Assembly (NCBI GenBank): GCA_002778195.1
Contig: PCDI01000005.1
Location: 2,561,744-2,625,743, forward strand
Direction of reading: 5' to 3'
Length of the DNA: 64,000 bases
Origin: Raffaelea ambrosiae
Taxonomy: Eukaryota > Ascomycota > Sordariomycetes > Ophiostomatales > Ophiostomataceae
Shown here: positions 1-12,414 of the stretch, one piece after another
Layout of the letters: every line of letters starts with the position of its first letter
Numbering within the stretch: position 1 is the stretch's first letter
Made by a program: the position numbers and the translations under genes
The notes under the pieces: model-generated
The model's input: only the letters and a program-made list of their open reading frames with translations
The model's database searches: none
Told to the model about the DNA's origin: nothing

Positions 1-485
1 CCCCCCCTCCTCCCCAAGACCCCAAGGCAGCCTCCAGAACGCCCGAAAACATATTATAGCGAGAATACACCACAGGCCATCATGAGGCGCCAAAGACTGC
101 CATAAGACGCCAGGCAGTCCGATCAGGCCCCCCGTTCCTCACATGAATGTTGCTGCCCGGTTGCTCGGCTATTCCACCACAGCATACGGCCTGAGAACTG
201 GATATAGGCGTTAGGTGCAAGTTTCTCGTATCTTGCCGAGGACTTGCCTTGCATCTAGAGTCCGTCCATTGTCAGATAGGTCTAGGGAAACTCACAACAG
301 AGGCCCAAGCAGGCCCAACACGCTGTTCTTACTTTGTAGAAGCAAGAGCACCACGCGATAGAGCCCCCTGGGTGACCGACTGCTGTGCTCGCCTAATCAC
401 CCACGACGAGCCTTCCCCAGCTCCCTGTCAGCCCTTCCCACCGGTTCAGGACCCAGCCACCCCTTCCATGTCCCCCCCACCACCC

Positions 486-513
486 TGTATCTTACCAGTA
501 CTCGTAAGATACA
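486..513. repeat. perfect 10-bp inverted repeat (TGTATCTTAC / GTAAGATACA)
   Basis: Arms 486-495 and 504-513 are exact reverse complements separated by 8 bases (CAGTACTC). The right part reads GTACTCGTAAGATACA, so both recurring 9-mer families of this window meet here. It could be a paired binding site or an RNA hairpin. No terminator or tRNA shape is visible. Confidence 0.75.
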
Positions 514-2877
514 TGTCTGTTCCCCTCTGGTCCTGTTCCCCTCCATTCTCGTGCACATACCTCTGGCAGAGTTACTGTCAATACTCTTAGCCCTGCCGCC
601 GCCAGAGAAGTCCTTTCTATGCTCTATATTCTACGAGCATCTGGCTGCCCCCCCCCCCCTCGACTCCCCCAGACACACTGGCCTCCTCACCGATCGTCTC
701 GTCCCACTCCCTCCTGCCCATCCAGACACTACTGTCGAACTTGCGTGCTTCCTCTTCGTTCGCGTAAGATACATGCCTACCTATATACACGCCCCCCCCC
801 TCCTCCCCTTATGCCCTCCCTCGCTCTGCTTGCTCTGGGTCCTCTCCTTCCCTTGACCCCTCCCCTGTCTCTTCCTTCTCGTTTCTCGCAGAACCCACAC
901 ACACTTCTTCCCCGGCAACCTCCGATCGTCCGCTCTAATTTTTTGGTGCTCTCCTTCTTCTCTGTTGTTCCTTCTGTCGTTTGTGTCGTTGGATCCGCCT
1001 CTTTGCGGGTTTCTCGTTTATTCCTTTATTGTGTTGCTTTTTATTTGATTTTATATATATATATCCCATTTTGTTTTATCTGTCCTTAGGCTTTCCTTTT
1101 AGCGTGCCATCCCGTCAATGCTCCTCTGTTTTCTTTCTTTTTCTGTTTGATTGTGCAGCTGTACGAGCAAGTTGGTCACGATCGTACTCGTACACCGGGC
1201 TGGAGACAAGAAAGTTGCCCCCCTAGTAGTCCGCTCAATCGTTCGCTCGCTCGCTTGCACGCCGCATCCAAAGAGAACAAAGCGTCTACGAGTCGGCGGC
1301 GCTCGCAGAAACGCATTGTCTTTGCGGGACTTGTCACTCGCTCCCTACATCTGGAAAGGAGAGCCCTACCATGTACATGTACACAGTCTTCGTATCTTTC
1401 GATCGTACAAATACAAAACTAGCCACATCTCATCAGCTATCTTTCTGTGTAGCCCGCGCCCTTCTCCTCTTTCCCACTCCTCTCGAGATATACGCCCTCT
1501 CTCATAGGCGAGCTGACCCTCTCTTCCGCCGGCCGGCAATGCACGGTTAGGGGTTCTGCTGTGTCTTTGTGAGTGATTGATTGTCTCACCCCCCTCCGCG
1601 TAATCAGTACTATGACGGTCTCAACCATCTCTCACTCATCCTTGTCTACACATCCAATGCGTATCCCTGAGCTTGCCCGTCAAGGCTGACAAAAGAGAAT
1701 GAAGAGTGCTGATGGAAGATCAACAGAGAGAGAGGGCGAGAGAGGAAGACACCGGCAACGACTGCGTGTGCGAGTGCAACTGGACACCCCACTCTTTCGG
1801 CGTTTGCTGTATATTGAACTGAGACTGGCTTGAATAGTCAGTCCCTCCTATCGTCAAATTTGGGGGTGTTGGCTTTTATTTTTGAATCTTTCTAATCCTT
1901 ATTTTCAATTCGGCGTCTATTACGAATAAGATACGCTTTGGTACATAGTACGTCCTCTGTGCTACTTTTTCCTCTTGACGGCTCCAACGGAGCAGTCCCG
2001 CTGTTGGTTCGTGCTGTCGGCGGAGAGGCGTTTGTGCCGTTGCTCTCAATCTGCTTGTCGACTTGTCGTGCCAGCGTGGTTTCGGCAGGTCCGCCCCCCT
2101 TGTTCGTGGGCTACCATGTATGCGTTCTTCTGGTGTTGGCGGGTCAGCTGTTGGCGCCCAACCTCTTTCTTTGTGCTGTGGTGTGGTACGGCAGTGCTAT
2201 GTAGAGAAAGATGGCGGCTTCACTTGGACCGGCTCCATGCTGGCGGGGGATGAGGGTGTGGTGTGCCGGACAGGCCTGGTCTCTTGGCCCTCTTGGTCTC
2301 GTGGATTTTGCTTGGTCTCCCGTGGCCCCAGTTTCCCATGCTGGATCCCAGTGTGGGCGTGTATCTTATCCCGGGATTGACTTTTTGCTGTTGTTGGGCA
2401 CACGCACCGGTTAGGCGCGTGGGCTGGCGGGAAGGGAGGACAACCAGACCATGGACGATGAAGAAGCAACCCAACATTCCCCCATGCCGGCTCCAGATGC
2501 CGGCAGTATATCGGCACGGCCAAGAGAGAAAATGAAAAGATTTGCAGAGCGTACGTGTCCTCGATCACCGCATCGGAGCATCGTCGCCAATACCTCCCCA
2601 ATTCAAACACAATCACCGATCTTGACGACGAACAGAAAAAAACCACGCACGAAGCAAAGAAAACTTCCAACGGTCGGACTGCCCGACTGGGAAGACCGGC
2701 CCGAAAGAGGCGCAGCAGCTCGGGACGAAGGTGCAAGAAAGACGGAGACCGACAGGAGCTGTAAGGGGGGACACTGGGAGGCGATCCCGGTGCGTGAACG
2801 ATGGGAAAGATTCAAAAGAGGGCCCAGAAGAAGCCCACAAAGTGACGGGGTGGAGATCGGGAGCGAGTACATATGTA

Positions 2878-2961
2878 CGTGTGTGTGTGTGTGTGTGTGT
2901 CTGTGTGTGTGTGTGAGTGTGTGTGTGTGTGAAGGGCATCGCTCCTTTTTTTTTTTTTTTT
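2878..2961. repeat. (GT)n microsatellite followed by T16
   Basis: An interrupted GT run spans 2878-2931, and a 16-base T run lies at 2946-2961. The Thr/His-rich and Val/Cys-rich frames predicted over it are artefacts of the repeat. Confidence 0.95.
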
Positions 2962-4366
2962 CAAAACAAAGCAGCCAAACAGAAAGCAGGATTGCCTTGA
3001 TGCTGTATAGGAATGTAACACTCGTTACCCCCCTGGACCTGTAGGAGAGTCCACTTTGACTAGACTGCAAGCGAAGCTGTGAGTACGGCGTGTGTGTGTA
3101 TGTAATGCATGCGTAAGACGAAGACGGGGCATGTATGGAGAGAGATTCAGCGAGATAGAGACTGAGACCACGGACGAGCCTAGACTGCAAAATTTCAACA
3201 CAGCTTGGGTTGAACCGGGCTGGGCTCTCCCGAGGATCGCCCAACAGAACTGATCGTTGGGGGGGTGGTAGAGGTTTCGCGCCTTCATTTCAGAAAGAGA
3301 TGCCTGCAAACTATCCACATGCACAGAAAGAGGGATGATCCAAGGTCGCTTGAGGCGCCTTTGCGAGCAAGCAGGCGCAGATGATGCAAGTGGCCCCAGT
3401 ATCTTTACTATTTACATCCGTACGAGTGAGGGCCCAGCACGGACAGCGGCGGTTCCTAGAGTCTAGAGGAAGGGACCCATGCAAAAGCCCTTAATGATCC
3501 TGACCGTGGCCCTTGGCTGGTGTCCACCGCCGATGCTAGCGAGGGGAGGAAGAGAAGGAAAGGAGATGGGGAGAAGGGAGGGGGGTCTCCGAAATGCCTA
3601 GTCGACGCTTGTCCAAGAGGACACTTCCGGTGGGCGACCGGTCCAACCGCGTTGACGGCTCAATTCTCAACAAGGAAGTGCCGGTGAATGACGCTTGTGG
3701 TTGAGGGGAAAAAAAAAAGGAGACAAAGGGAACACTGTGACAGGAACTGTGAGCCTGCCGTAGTCGCTAGTGATAGACAGAGACGGACATTGGCAAGATG
3801 CCGGCGTGTGTCTGTGTACAAGCACAACTTGTTGGGTCCCAACTATAACCAAGGACGGCCCAAGCACGAGCATCGTGTGTTGGTTGGCTACATGGCTGCT
3901 GGACATTGTGAGGCTTCCCGGTGCCTGTGGAGGGGAGTCTGGAGATCGCCATTTGATTTTGCAAGCCGGCTGGACGATCGCTCTGTGTTCCTGACTTGCT
4001 GGGACCGGCTGGTCTGTCCTTCGGTTTGCCACTGTCCCCGAGACTCTGTGCGTCCTGGTCTCTGACGTCCTCGCACGAGCAATTTCAGCGACTTTGGCAC
4101 GGGTTTCTGGTGTCCGATTTGTCTGCTTCTCTGTCTGTATGCAACGCAAATGGCCATGCGCCGTTGGGCTTTGTTTCTCGTTTGTCTAATATGCCCTCTA
4201 ATTATGAGATATCCTATATGTCCGATGGCGTGGAGCCCTGTCTTATTCGCGACCTCCTCCACCTTTTCTTAGTCTCTGGTCTGTTCCACGCGCGCCAGAA
4301 TGCCTCGAGACACGCCCACACCCACCCCCCTGGGTCTACTGTGTACGAGTACTTCCTGCTCGTGCT

Positions 4367-4381
4367 ACATACTATGTAGTT
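4367..4381. repeat. 15-base palindrome CTACATA-C-TATGTAG
   Basis: This perfect palindrome with a single central base lies about 30 bases beyond the SDA1 stop codon and 15 bases after a GTACGAGTAC element (4343-4352). It may be part of a 3'-end signal or a protein-binding site; the function is unknown. Confidence 0.6.
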
Positions 4382-4411
4382 ATATTCCTGCTATGCAGCT
4401 ACGCATCCAAT

Positions 4412-7400
4412 CTACCCATTGTTTCCACGGCGTCCGCCGCGCTTGGACCGGGCCACATGCTGTGTCAGCGCCTTCCGCGTCTCGACCAGACTGCGCTTGT
4501 TCTTCTTGCGTGCCTTGCCCATCGTCATAAAGATGTTCTTCCTGCGTGCCTTCTCTGCATTGGTCATCGACTTGCCCTCCGCCTGCTTCTTGGCCTTGCG
4601 GATCGCCTGCGTCGACTGGTGCTGGTCTCTCGACGGCTTGCCCTCCAGGGCCTTGGCAATCCGCTCCTCCTTGGTGGCCTTGCGCAGCGTCGACGCCAGC
4701 TCGATCTGCGCGGCCGTCAGTCCGTCCTCGGAGTGGCGTGCGACAATGGCCTGCTGGTAGCGGCTGGTTGTGGACTTGCCGTTTTTGCCCCGGGCCCCCA
4801 TCGCCTTTTCCACGCTGGCCTCCATGCGGAGCTCCCTCAGTTTGGCGAGATCCGCCGGGGTCAGCACGGTGGTCGTGGCCAGGTCGTTCAGCTTGGCCAG
4901 GGCCTCTTGGTTGGTCTCGTCCTTGTCCTCCTCGTCTTCCTCGCTTCCGTCATCGCGCTCGTCCCCGGAGTCGCCGCTGCCACTGCCATCGCTGTCTTCG
5001 CTGTCTTCGCTGTCGTCTTCCTCCTCTGGCTTGGCCTTCTTCCCCTTGCGTTGGCGCTTAAGTGGGGGCGCTTTCTCAGCCTCGTCCTCGCTGCTCACGT
5101 CGATCCACCCCCCTGAATCGTCGCTGTCGTCCGACATGTCCCAGTCGCTCGAATTGCCGTCCTCATCGTCGTCGTCCTCCTCCTCTTCGCCTTCCTCGGG
5201 ATCTTCTGGCAGGCCCTTCTCTGCCCGCTTCCGCTTCTTCTCTTCGGCCTTCCACTGCGCCAGCAGTTCAATGCCCTCGATGCCGCCTACATCCTCCTCG
5301 CCGTACTTGCGTAGCTTCATCTCACCGCTCCTGAGACCCATCGTAGCGTCCTTGCCCCGATCTTTCTTGGCTAGCATCTCGGCGCCGACTACCCGGTATA
5401 GTGACATGAGACCCCGTGCTGACATCATCACTCCCTTGTCTTTGCTTTTGCGTAGCTGCACCAGATCCTGCAATAGCGTTTCGTTCATAGCCAATGGCTG
5501 CCGGGCGCACACCTCGCGGATCGCGGCCAGACCAGCCGATGCCACCTCGGCGGCAGACGCCTCTGATACAAACTCATTGGCAATTTTGGCGACGATCGGT
5601 TCCAGAGCATCTGGCGGAACCTGTTCATGGACGGCCTGGGCCAGGGAGGCCAGGATCGACGTTACCGATGCCTGTTTTGGCGTCAGGTACTTGGTGAACC
5701 AGCTGAAGAGCGGCAAGATGATGAGCTTATGCAGGCCGTGGAGACGAGTCACCAGCTGCAGAACCTGCAGCTTGCTCTCCAACGAGAACTTGCATTTGGG
5801 CGACTGCAGGTGGCGGGTAAAGAGGGCCTCTGCAAAGTCTTGGGGTGCCCGCAATAGATGCTGTAGAGGCAGCGCACAATCTTGGTTAGTATAAAGGGAG
5901 CCTTACACACAGACGCTCAACGAATAGTACGGGCCAAATATTTTTTTTTTTTCAAAAAAAAAAAAAAAATTTAGTCTCTGCGTGTGTCACATGCATGTGT
6001 GCAGCTGTCCATAGCAAGCGCTAAAGAGACTTCGCAGACAGCATCAACAACAACAACAACAACAATAGCAACCGCAGCAGGAACGAAGAAAGCAAGAAAC
6101 AGCCTCGTAGTCTTTGGTGCCACCCTCTCCGTCGTAGCAAGGCAGGGATAGACTGCACAAAGCAAGACACAAAGGGGGAGGCCCGGAACACGAGGCGCCA
6201 CGCCACAGAACCGGGAAATGGCAAAACAGAACAAGGGGGCCAATACAACATAGGAGATGGAGAGAGTAAAGTTAAAAAGCAAAAAAAAAAAAAAAACGCA
6301 CCAATGCGGAGAAGTTGAGTGGGTGGGGCTGGTTCCGCTTGCGGTCCATCTTCTTGACCTTGTCGACAGCCTTTTCGTATCGTTTTGCTAGTTTCTTGCT
6401 CTTCTTGTTGTGCAGGTTGCGCTGCTTGAGCTTGAAGAGGTCGACGGGTCCGCTGCTGCCTCCACCGAGAGCACCGCCGTAGCGGTTCTCGTCGTCGCTG
6501 CTGTCGTCCTCAATCTCTTCGCGGGCCTTGTCGCCGCCGAGAAAGAAGCGCACCGCCGAGACGGCGACCTTCTCGTTGTCGCTCAGACAGGCCTCGCGCA
6601 TAACGTCCACGGGCTTCTCGTCGGTCCACACCTGGCGCGTCCACAGCTCGCGAGTGATCTTGACGGCCCAGATGGGCCGTGCCGATGTGCGGTCGGACGA
6701 AACCAGATTGTAGAGCACTGTCTGCACAGTGCGGTTGAGCCGGTGGTTTTTCGTCCGGCTGTTGGCGTTGCGCAGATCCGAGACCAGTTTCTTGAAGAGC
6801 AGCGTGCGCAGCGTCTTGCTGGGCGTGTGCACGAGGATCGGGAACAGAGTCTGTGCCAGGCCAGCCGAGTCCAGGATGTCCTTGCGCCGCAGAAGACCCA
6901 GGCTGCCGACGATCTTGTCACGCAGCTCCGGGTGCAGAACGGCATGGTGCTGCGTCAGAATGGTCCCCAGGTCATCTGGAAAGGACTGCAGTGCCTCTGG
7001 ATAGCAGTCCGCGATGTGGGCGAGCAGGTCGATCAGGTCATGGAAGGCGCGCACCTGGTCGATCGACGCCGTGGCCGGAGCCGTGAGGAAGAGATCCCGC
7101 TGGGAGACTGGGTTGCTCTAGATTAGATGGGGAACAGAGGATGCTAGAGGCGAGAAGGAGGCAGTCCCTGCGTAAAACAGCAAGCATGGACAAAACCAGG
7201 AAGGCAACTCGGCATTGTCAGGGGAAGGGGGAGGTAGCCGTGTTGGGCCTCCTGTGGAAGCGACTCACCATACTGCTCGTACTGTCTCTGGAACTCGTCT
7301 TCGTATGATCTGTTGCAAGGTCAGGGTGGGTCCCAAGAGCTCCTGATGTCTGTCGCTCTAGCATCAACTTACTTTGGATCGCGACGGATTTTATATTGCA

Positions 7401-7514
7401 GACTCGCACTGCGACGCTGGTTAGCCGGGCTGCCATGAGCAGCAGACAGGATCTGGGCGATACCTACTAGTCCGCATCGATCTTCTCGAGCGCTGCTACT
7501 TTGCGTTTTCCCAT
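4412..7514 (-). CDS. SDA1: SDA1, 60S ribosome biogenesis / nuclear export factor
   Basis: The nucleolar Sda1 family is needed for 60S subunit maturation and export and for actin organisation and G1 progression in yeast. I assign five exons: 7468-7514, 7373-7408, 7269-7309, 6302-7107 and 4412-5860. They sum to 2,379 bases, or 792 residues. The start MGKRKVAALEKIDAD, the SLQYKIRRDPKSYEDEF stretch (exons 2-3) and the NQPHPLNFSAL/HLLRAPQDF junction at the last intron match the family. The middle is helical HEAT-like (TLFPILVHTPSKTLRTLLFKK). An Asp/Glu/Ser-rich tract of about 100 residues follows, then a Lys/Arg-rich C-terminus (KSMTNAEKARRKNIFMTMGK) ending in GGRRGNNG, typical of nucleolar assembly factors. 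The exon-1 donor is GTAGGT at 7467; using the neighbouring GTATCG would leave an in-frame stop. The last intron (441 bases) is unusually long. Family identity is very likely; exons 1-3 are inferred from splice signals. Confidence 0.93.
5861..6301 (-). other. long SDA1 intron 4 with T12/A16 inverted homopolymer and (CAA)n
   Basis: This intron starts GTGCGT and ends CTACAG, with CTAAC about 20 bases upstream of the acceptor. It is 441 bases long, against 59-161 for the other SDA1 introns. It contains a T12-C-A16 hairpin-capable block (5941-5969) and a CAA/TTG microsatellite (about 6046-6066). No coding frame in it looks genuine. Confidence 0.8.
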
Positions 7515-7728
7515 CGTGGCTGGTCACAAGCGCTGTGCTGGTGATGGCCGTCTGTTTGTGTGTGTTCTCACTGTTTCATATACGCCCAATTTTTGGATTT
7601 TTTTTTTTCTTCTCCAGTCTTCAACCTTTTTTTTTTTGTTATCTTATCGCAATGGATGTGGGGCACTTGAATATGGTTGTCTGTGATTGGCAGAAATGAC
7701 TATGGGCGCTAGGGCGTCCTGTGCCACG

Positions 7729-7750
7729 CCTGTGGCACAGTTTGGCAACA
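7729..7750. repeat. perfect 9-bp hairpin CTGTGCCAC-GCCT-GTGGCACAG
   Basis: Arms 7729-7737 and 7742-7750 with a 4-base loop, about 215 bases upstream of the SDA1 start codon. It is a candidate operator-like site or transcribed hairpin. No T-run follows on either strand. Confidence 0.7.
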
Positions 7751-8366
7751 GACCAATGTGGCGCGAGGGCACGTGGATCCTGGTCTTTTGTTTCTCCGTA
7801 GCGCCGGAGCTTTTTCTATTTATTTTATTCATCATTCCTATTCCCTTTCCGTGCACTTGCAGCGACTGTCCATTTTATTTATTTATTTTTATTTACACCA
7901 GCGCACCCCCCCCCCCCTTCCCCCCGATCGTGAAGCTCGAATTCTACGCTGAACCAGAAGACCATGCTCACACCCAGCATCCACCAAAAGGGCAACAAGA
8001 AGAAAGGGTTGTCCATGCCGGCCATCCCAACACGGGACCCACAAAACAATTGCTTCCCGTAACTATGATTATAACCTACGCTCTTTTTGTGCAAGCAGCC
8101 CCGTAGAGATGAATATCTATACATGTCAAAATTTGAAACGAACAGTGCACAGAGCTGTTCCTTCTGGCGACGGCTAACGGCCCCCATCTGTCTCCAAGAT
8201 GCCTGCCGCCTCCATGCTTGGTCCATGATGAGCGGACTAGCGGTGGAGAGAACGAACGGCACATGTTGTCGGTCAGCCAGCCACCAAGTGATCAGTGGGT
8301 GTGCAACCAGGGGAGTGGGTGGATGCTCCGCTGTTCCTGTATGATGCGCGGCAGGTTCTCGTCCAT

Positions 8367-8381
8367 CTATACCAGGTATAG
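8367..8381. repeat. palindrome CTATACC-A-GGTATAG
   Basis: A perfect 7-bp inverted repeat around one central base in gene-free DNA. Its symmetry suggests a dimeric protein site, but nothing else supports that. Confidence 0.55.
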
Positions 8382-9385
8382 AAGGAGGATTTGCAATCTC
8401 GCCTTAGCGATTTCTCGCTCCTTTACGCTTCTGATTCGGGGTTCTTCTGCCAAGGTGTGCGAATGCTGTGGGTTCTGGCTTGCTTTCTTTTGTGGGAGGG
8501 CATGTGTGGAAAGTAGACCAGACAGCACAAACAGATGCTGCAATTACTGCGAACAAAAAAAATAGAACGTACAGGGTCCCTATCCCACCCCCCTAAATCG
8601 AAGTGGACAAATGGATAAAAGGGGGTGGTGACAGCTACGGGGGGAGGCGGAAAACACTAGGGCAGCTGGTCAACACAGAACCGAGTCCGCCACAAAGAGG
8701 ACAATAAACATCGCAATCCGACAGTTTGTAGACATGATGTAGAGGGTGCATGATCAAGGAAGAAACGTGCGGATGACACAACGAAGCAGAAACGAGAGCC
8801 TTGGGGGGGCGAATATTGATGCAAGCCGCCCAACAAGGCAAAAGGGGACAGAGCCGACGGCAACAAAAGAACCAGACAGGCCCCAAGAAACAAGAAAAGA
8901 GCAGAAACTAGACAGTAGAAACAGCCAGAAGGAACCATACCAGCGAGCCACAAAGCCAGAGCAAGGGAAAATCAAACTCACGACTTCTTAGCCCTTCCTT
9001 TTCTTTGCCTTGCGCCCAAGCCGCCGTCGTGCATGAGATAGCCCCGGTGTCATCTCGGCTGTTAAAATGTGGTTTAGATCGTTCTGTCAGTGGTTGAGAG
9101 ACAGAAGCAGAAACAAGCACGCGGCGGACGTCTTGGTATCGCATTGCACATACACGGAACAATCCTTCGGGCTTTGCTTTTGCTACGACTCATGTTTGAC
9201 CGGTTCCGCTGCTATTTTGGTTTATTTTATTTTTATTTTTCTCACACACTCGCTTCCCTACGCCTGCTCATTCGCCCGTCAGGATCAACCGGCTCTGTCC
9301 AAAGTTGAGCCTCGGTTTCTCGTTCCGCACCCTGTCGGAAAGCTAAACTACGATAGAGATGTGTCCAAGAAGGGTTGTCGTTTCC

Positions 9386-9451
9386 AGCTACAGTCTAGCT
9401 ACAGGGAAGCTACAGGGAAGCTACACGCAAGCTACCACCAAGCTACCACCG
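9386..9451 (+). repeat. 11-bp minisatellite, six units (AGCTAC + 5 bases)
   Basis: Six consecutive 11-base units each begin AGCTAC and end in a variable pentamer (AGTCT, AGGGA, AGGGA, ACGCA, CACCA, CACCG in order). The invariant hexamer with drifting tails suggests an old tandem array or an array of binding sites. Confidence 0.8.
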
Positions 9452-11128
9452 CAACCCAGCACAGACATGGGAAAGCGTCCAGAAAGAAAAAGAAAAAAAA
9501 ATAGAGGGAGTGCTAACGCTGGCCCCAATGCACATCTAGTCCACAATGGTCAAAGACTGGCCATGCAGCAAGTTGGATGGAGAGTGCGGTAGGGGAGGTG
9601 TGGTAGCAATGGCGGGAGAACCAGGTGAAAACGACTCAAATACGGAAGACAAGGAAACTACGAGAAGAGTGGATGGGGTGAGAAGCGTAACTTCTTGAAG
9701 GGTGGGAGGGAGACCGGGGAAGGAGACCACCCGCCTCTAGCAAACGACGCAAGCGAAGCTGCTCCAGCGGACCAGTGGCTAAAAATCAGTGGCCGAAACC
9801 AGGATGCTGGAAAGCAGGAATGCGCTCATTTGCTGATCTGCAGCATGTCCACAGAAAGAGGAAAGCGTGCCCTCCAGTGAGTAGGGTGTGTGATCCGCGA
9901 GGTATGTGCATTGTGCATAGGATGGGGGATGGGGGAAGGGAGAGGGGGGGGGGCATCAAGTTGAAAAAATGGAAGAGTGAGAGAGGCCGAGACACGCGCC
10001 AACATACATAGTAAGATGTTGAAGCACACGCACACAATGCAAGAACGCCGTAATTAGTGGAAAATCAATCAGAGTCGGTCGAAAAGGGTCCAGGCGTGCC
10101 AACTATTTTGTTCTTGGTTCGGGGTTTTTTTTTTTTAGTTTTAGTTTTTGTTTTTGTTTTTCATTTGTTTTGGAGTTTAGGGAGATGGCCAGCCAACCGT
10201 ATATTGCTTACAGGAGAACATCTGGGAATTGTTCATGATCACAAAGAATCAGGCGAATCCTCCGGTGATGCTATTCTGACTCGACATGCAGAACAAGAAA
10301 TTTGGCTACAGTTGGCGCGTCTGACTGGGGAAAATGAGCGTCTTCTCAGCCCCCTGACAAGACTTATTTCAGCCCGGGGGGGACGGGAAAAGAGAGGAGA
10401 CGTCTGTAAGATATAGTATGCATGCTGCTGACGAGACAAGGCATGGCAAGTTACAGCAGGTGAAGAGCTGGTCGTATGGGCAATGCCGTTCGAGTCAAGA
10501 CAGCTAACTACTGGACTCGCAGTGGTGGCGGTTGTATCCTTAGGCACACGCCGTATTAATAGCGTAATGGTTGTGAATAGGATTGGGACCAGGGGCTGGC
10601 CTGGCCACACACGGCTGGTGCTGGCTACTGCACTGGCTGTACGAGATGCCTGGAAGGGGTGTGGCGGAAAGAGAGAACACTCACACAGATCCTAGATCCT
10701 GCCAGCAGTAAGCTGAAGATCATGGCACATGTCACACATGTCAAAGAAGTTAGTGTCCTGTAGGCAAAACAAAGGCGGATTGTCAAAGCTGGATGAGAAA
10801 GCAAGAAAAAAACACCGTATTTCGGAAGCCATCAGGGATTGGCGCAGGCGGTTCTGGTGTGGGAAGGAGGCGGACCGACCTTCCCTGTTAGCAAAGACAC
10901 GTATCTTACGGCGTACAGCTGCCCTCCCCTGCCACCACACCCTCAGCACCACGAAGTGCCCGTGGTCGCCGATCTAGTGGTGATGCCTGGGATGCTTTGC
11001 CCCCCCTACACTGAGAAAACAAAACACAATCAGCTCAGCCGTAGCACAATGCATACCGAGAGACTGGACGAGGACAGCAAAGACAGTATGCAAGATCTGC
11101 GGAGAATGTGTGCTGTACGCGGAACAGA

Positions 11129-11246
11129 GCGCGCGCGCACACACACACACACACACGCGCACACACACACGCAGGCGAACCACACCAAGACCTGCATGCC
11201 TTTCTCTCGCATCTATTATATATATATATACATATATATATATATT
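11129..11246. repeat. (CA)n and (TA)n microsatellites
   Basis: A GC/CA tract spans 11129-11172 and a TA tract spans 11215-11246. They generate several spurious Thr/His and Ile/Tyr frames. Confidence 0.95.
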
Positions 11247-11764
11247 GTCCCCATGAAAACGGTCGTGACAAGTAGAAGCATACTGGCAGATCAGGGAATC
11301 CGGGGCTGGGCGACCCCCAGCAACGAGCAAGACACCCAAGACAGGCACTGCGAGCATGCAGTGCTACACCTTTTTCTTCATTTCTCTCTCTCTCTCGCAA
11401 GTCCCTTGCCACCAACCGACCCGACCTTCGAGACTTAATTTGCCATCCGAATGGCGGGCGAAACTGCCTTGGTTGGTCTTGTTCTGGAGTCTCCTTGTGC
11501 GAGAGGACACTTGGTGGACATCTAGAAGAGTTTGGGCAGACCCTTTCGGCCTAAAGGACGCCACTGTATGTTGCTTGTTGAAAGGATAGTCGTACGCTAC
11601 ACAGCTATCTGCAAGTGACTTGATCCTAATAACAGCCCTGTGCCATGTGCTATAGTTGATGAGTGGCACAGCTGGCCTCTACCTGAGAATTGGGTAATAC
11701 GTTCCGTAAAACACACATCACTCTACGACGGTGATTTTAGCCTTTGTTGAATGGGATTCTTAAG

Positions 11765-11810
11765 TTTTATTTTATTTTTTATTTTTATTTTTTATTTTTA
11801 TTTTTTTTAG
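11765..11810. repeat. (T5-6A)n tract
   Basis: Imperfect ATTTTT/TTTTTA repetition over about 45 bases. A similar block lies at 18781-18832. Confidence 0.85.
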
Positions 11811-12390
11811 TTTTCAGGTCTTTGTTTGCTCACCCTCGCCAACTCCAGTGGGTCAGAAGCTTCCCTGCCGGGTTCGCCTGGGGAGACAAGTCATAAAATG
11901 TAGGTGGAGCTTTCGGTAGCTTTTCTCCGGGTTCTGTATGAGTGGCTTGTCTGCTGTTTTGCCAATCCAGGATCCGCGTGCGAAGACAACAACCCGATCT
12001 GGCTTTTCACAAGTGTCGGAGAATAAGGAATGCACGCACACGAGAAAGAAAAAAAAAGGTTAAGAGAATGCACCGCCAGCCGGCGCGGTATACTTAATGG
12101 GCTTTTTCGGAATGCCTGCATTTTCTTACTTTGTCAGGCGGCCAATCGGCTGTCCCGCCAGATCTCTCGACCGGTCAGGGCGAATGCAATGTGATAGGAG
12201 CCTGCGCATTATGCAATTGCAATTTGCAATGAAGGCAGTGGACGGCCGCGGATACGGACGGCAGTGACATTATTCCGACGTACCAAATACGGTACACATA
12301 CAATATATTGCCCTGTAGCTAGCAATACCGCGTGCTTGTGGTTGGGAGGGCTGCTCTATGGTGTGCGAGTTGGAGCCCGCGTGTGTTGGC

Positions 12391-12414
12391 GTGTGTGTGT
12401 GTGTGTGTGTGTGT
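12391..12414. repeat. (GT)12 microsatellite
   Basis: Uninterrupted GT dinucleotide repeat in gene-free DNA. Confidence 0.95.

Larger units (their letters stand above)
1..4411. other. gene-free region left of SDA1
   Basis: No open frame here has coding character: the longest ones are Pro/Ser-rich readings of C/T-rich DNA or readings of simple repeats, and different frames over the same bases look equally poor. The stretch holds C-runs, a perfect hairpin at 486-513, two motif families treated separately, a (GT)n tract at 2878-2931 followed by a T16 run at 2946-2961, and a 15-base palindrome near 4367-4381. It is the 3' flank of SDA1. I see no tRNA or rRNA. Confidence 0.6.

Noticed and set aside
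2603..3244. 213-residue minus-strand open frame
   Set aside because: It is carried by the GT/CA microsatellite (Thr/His alternation) and a T-run; no domain or codon bias.
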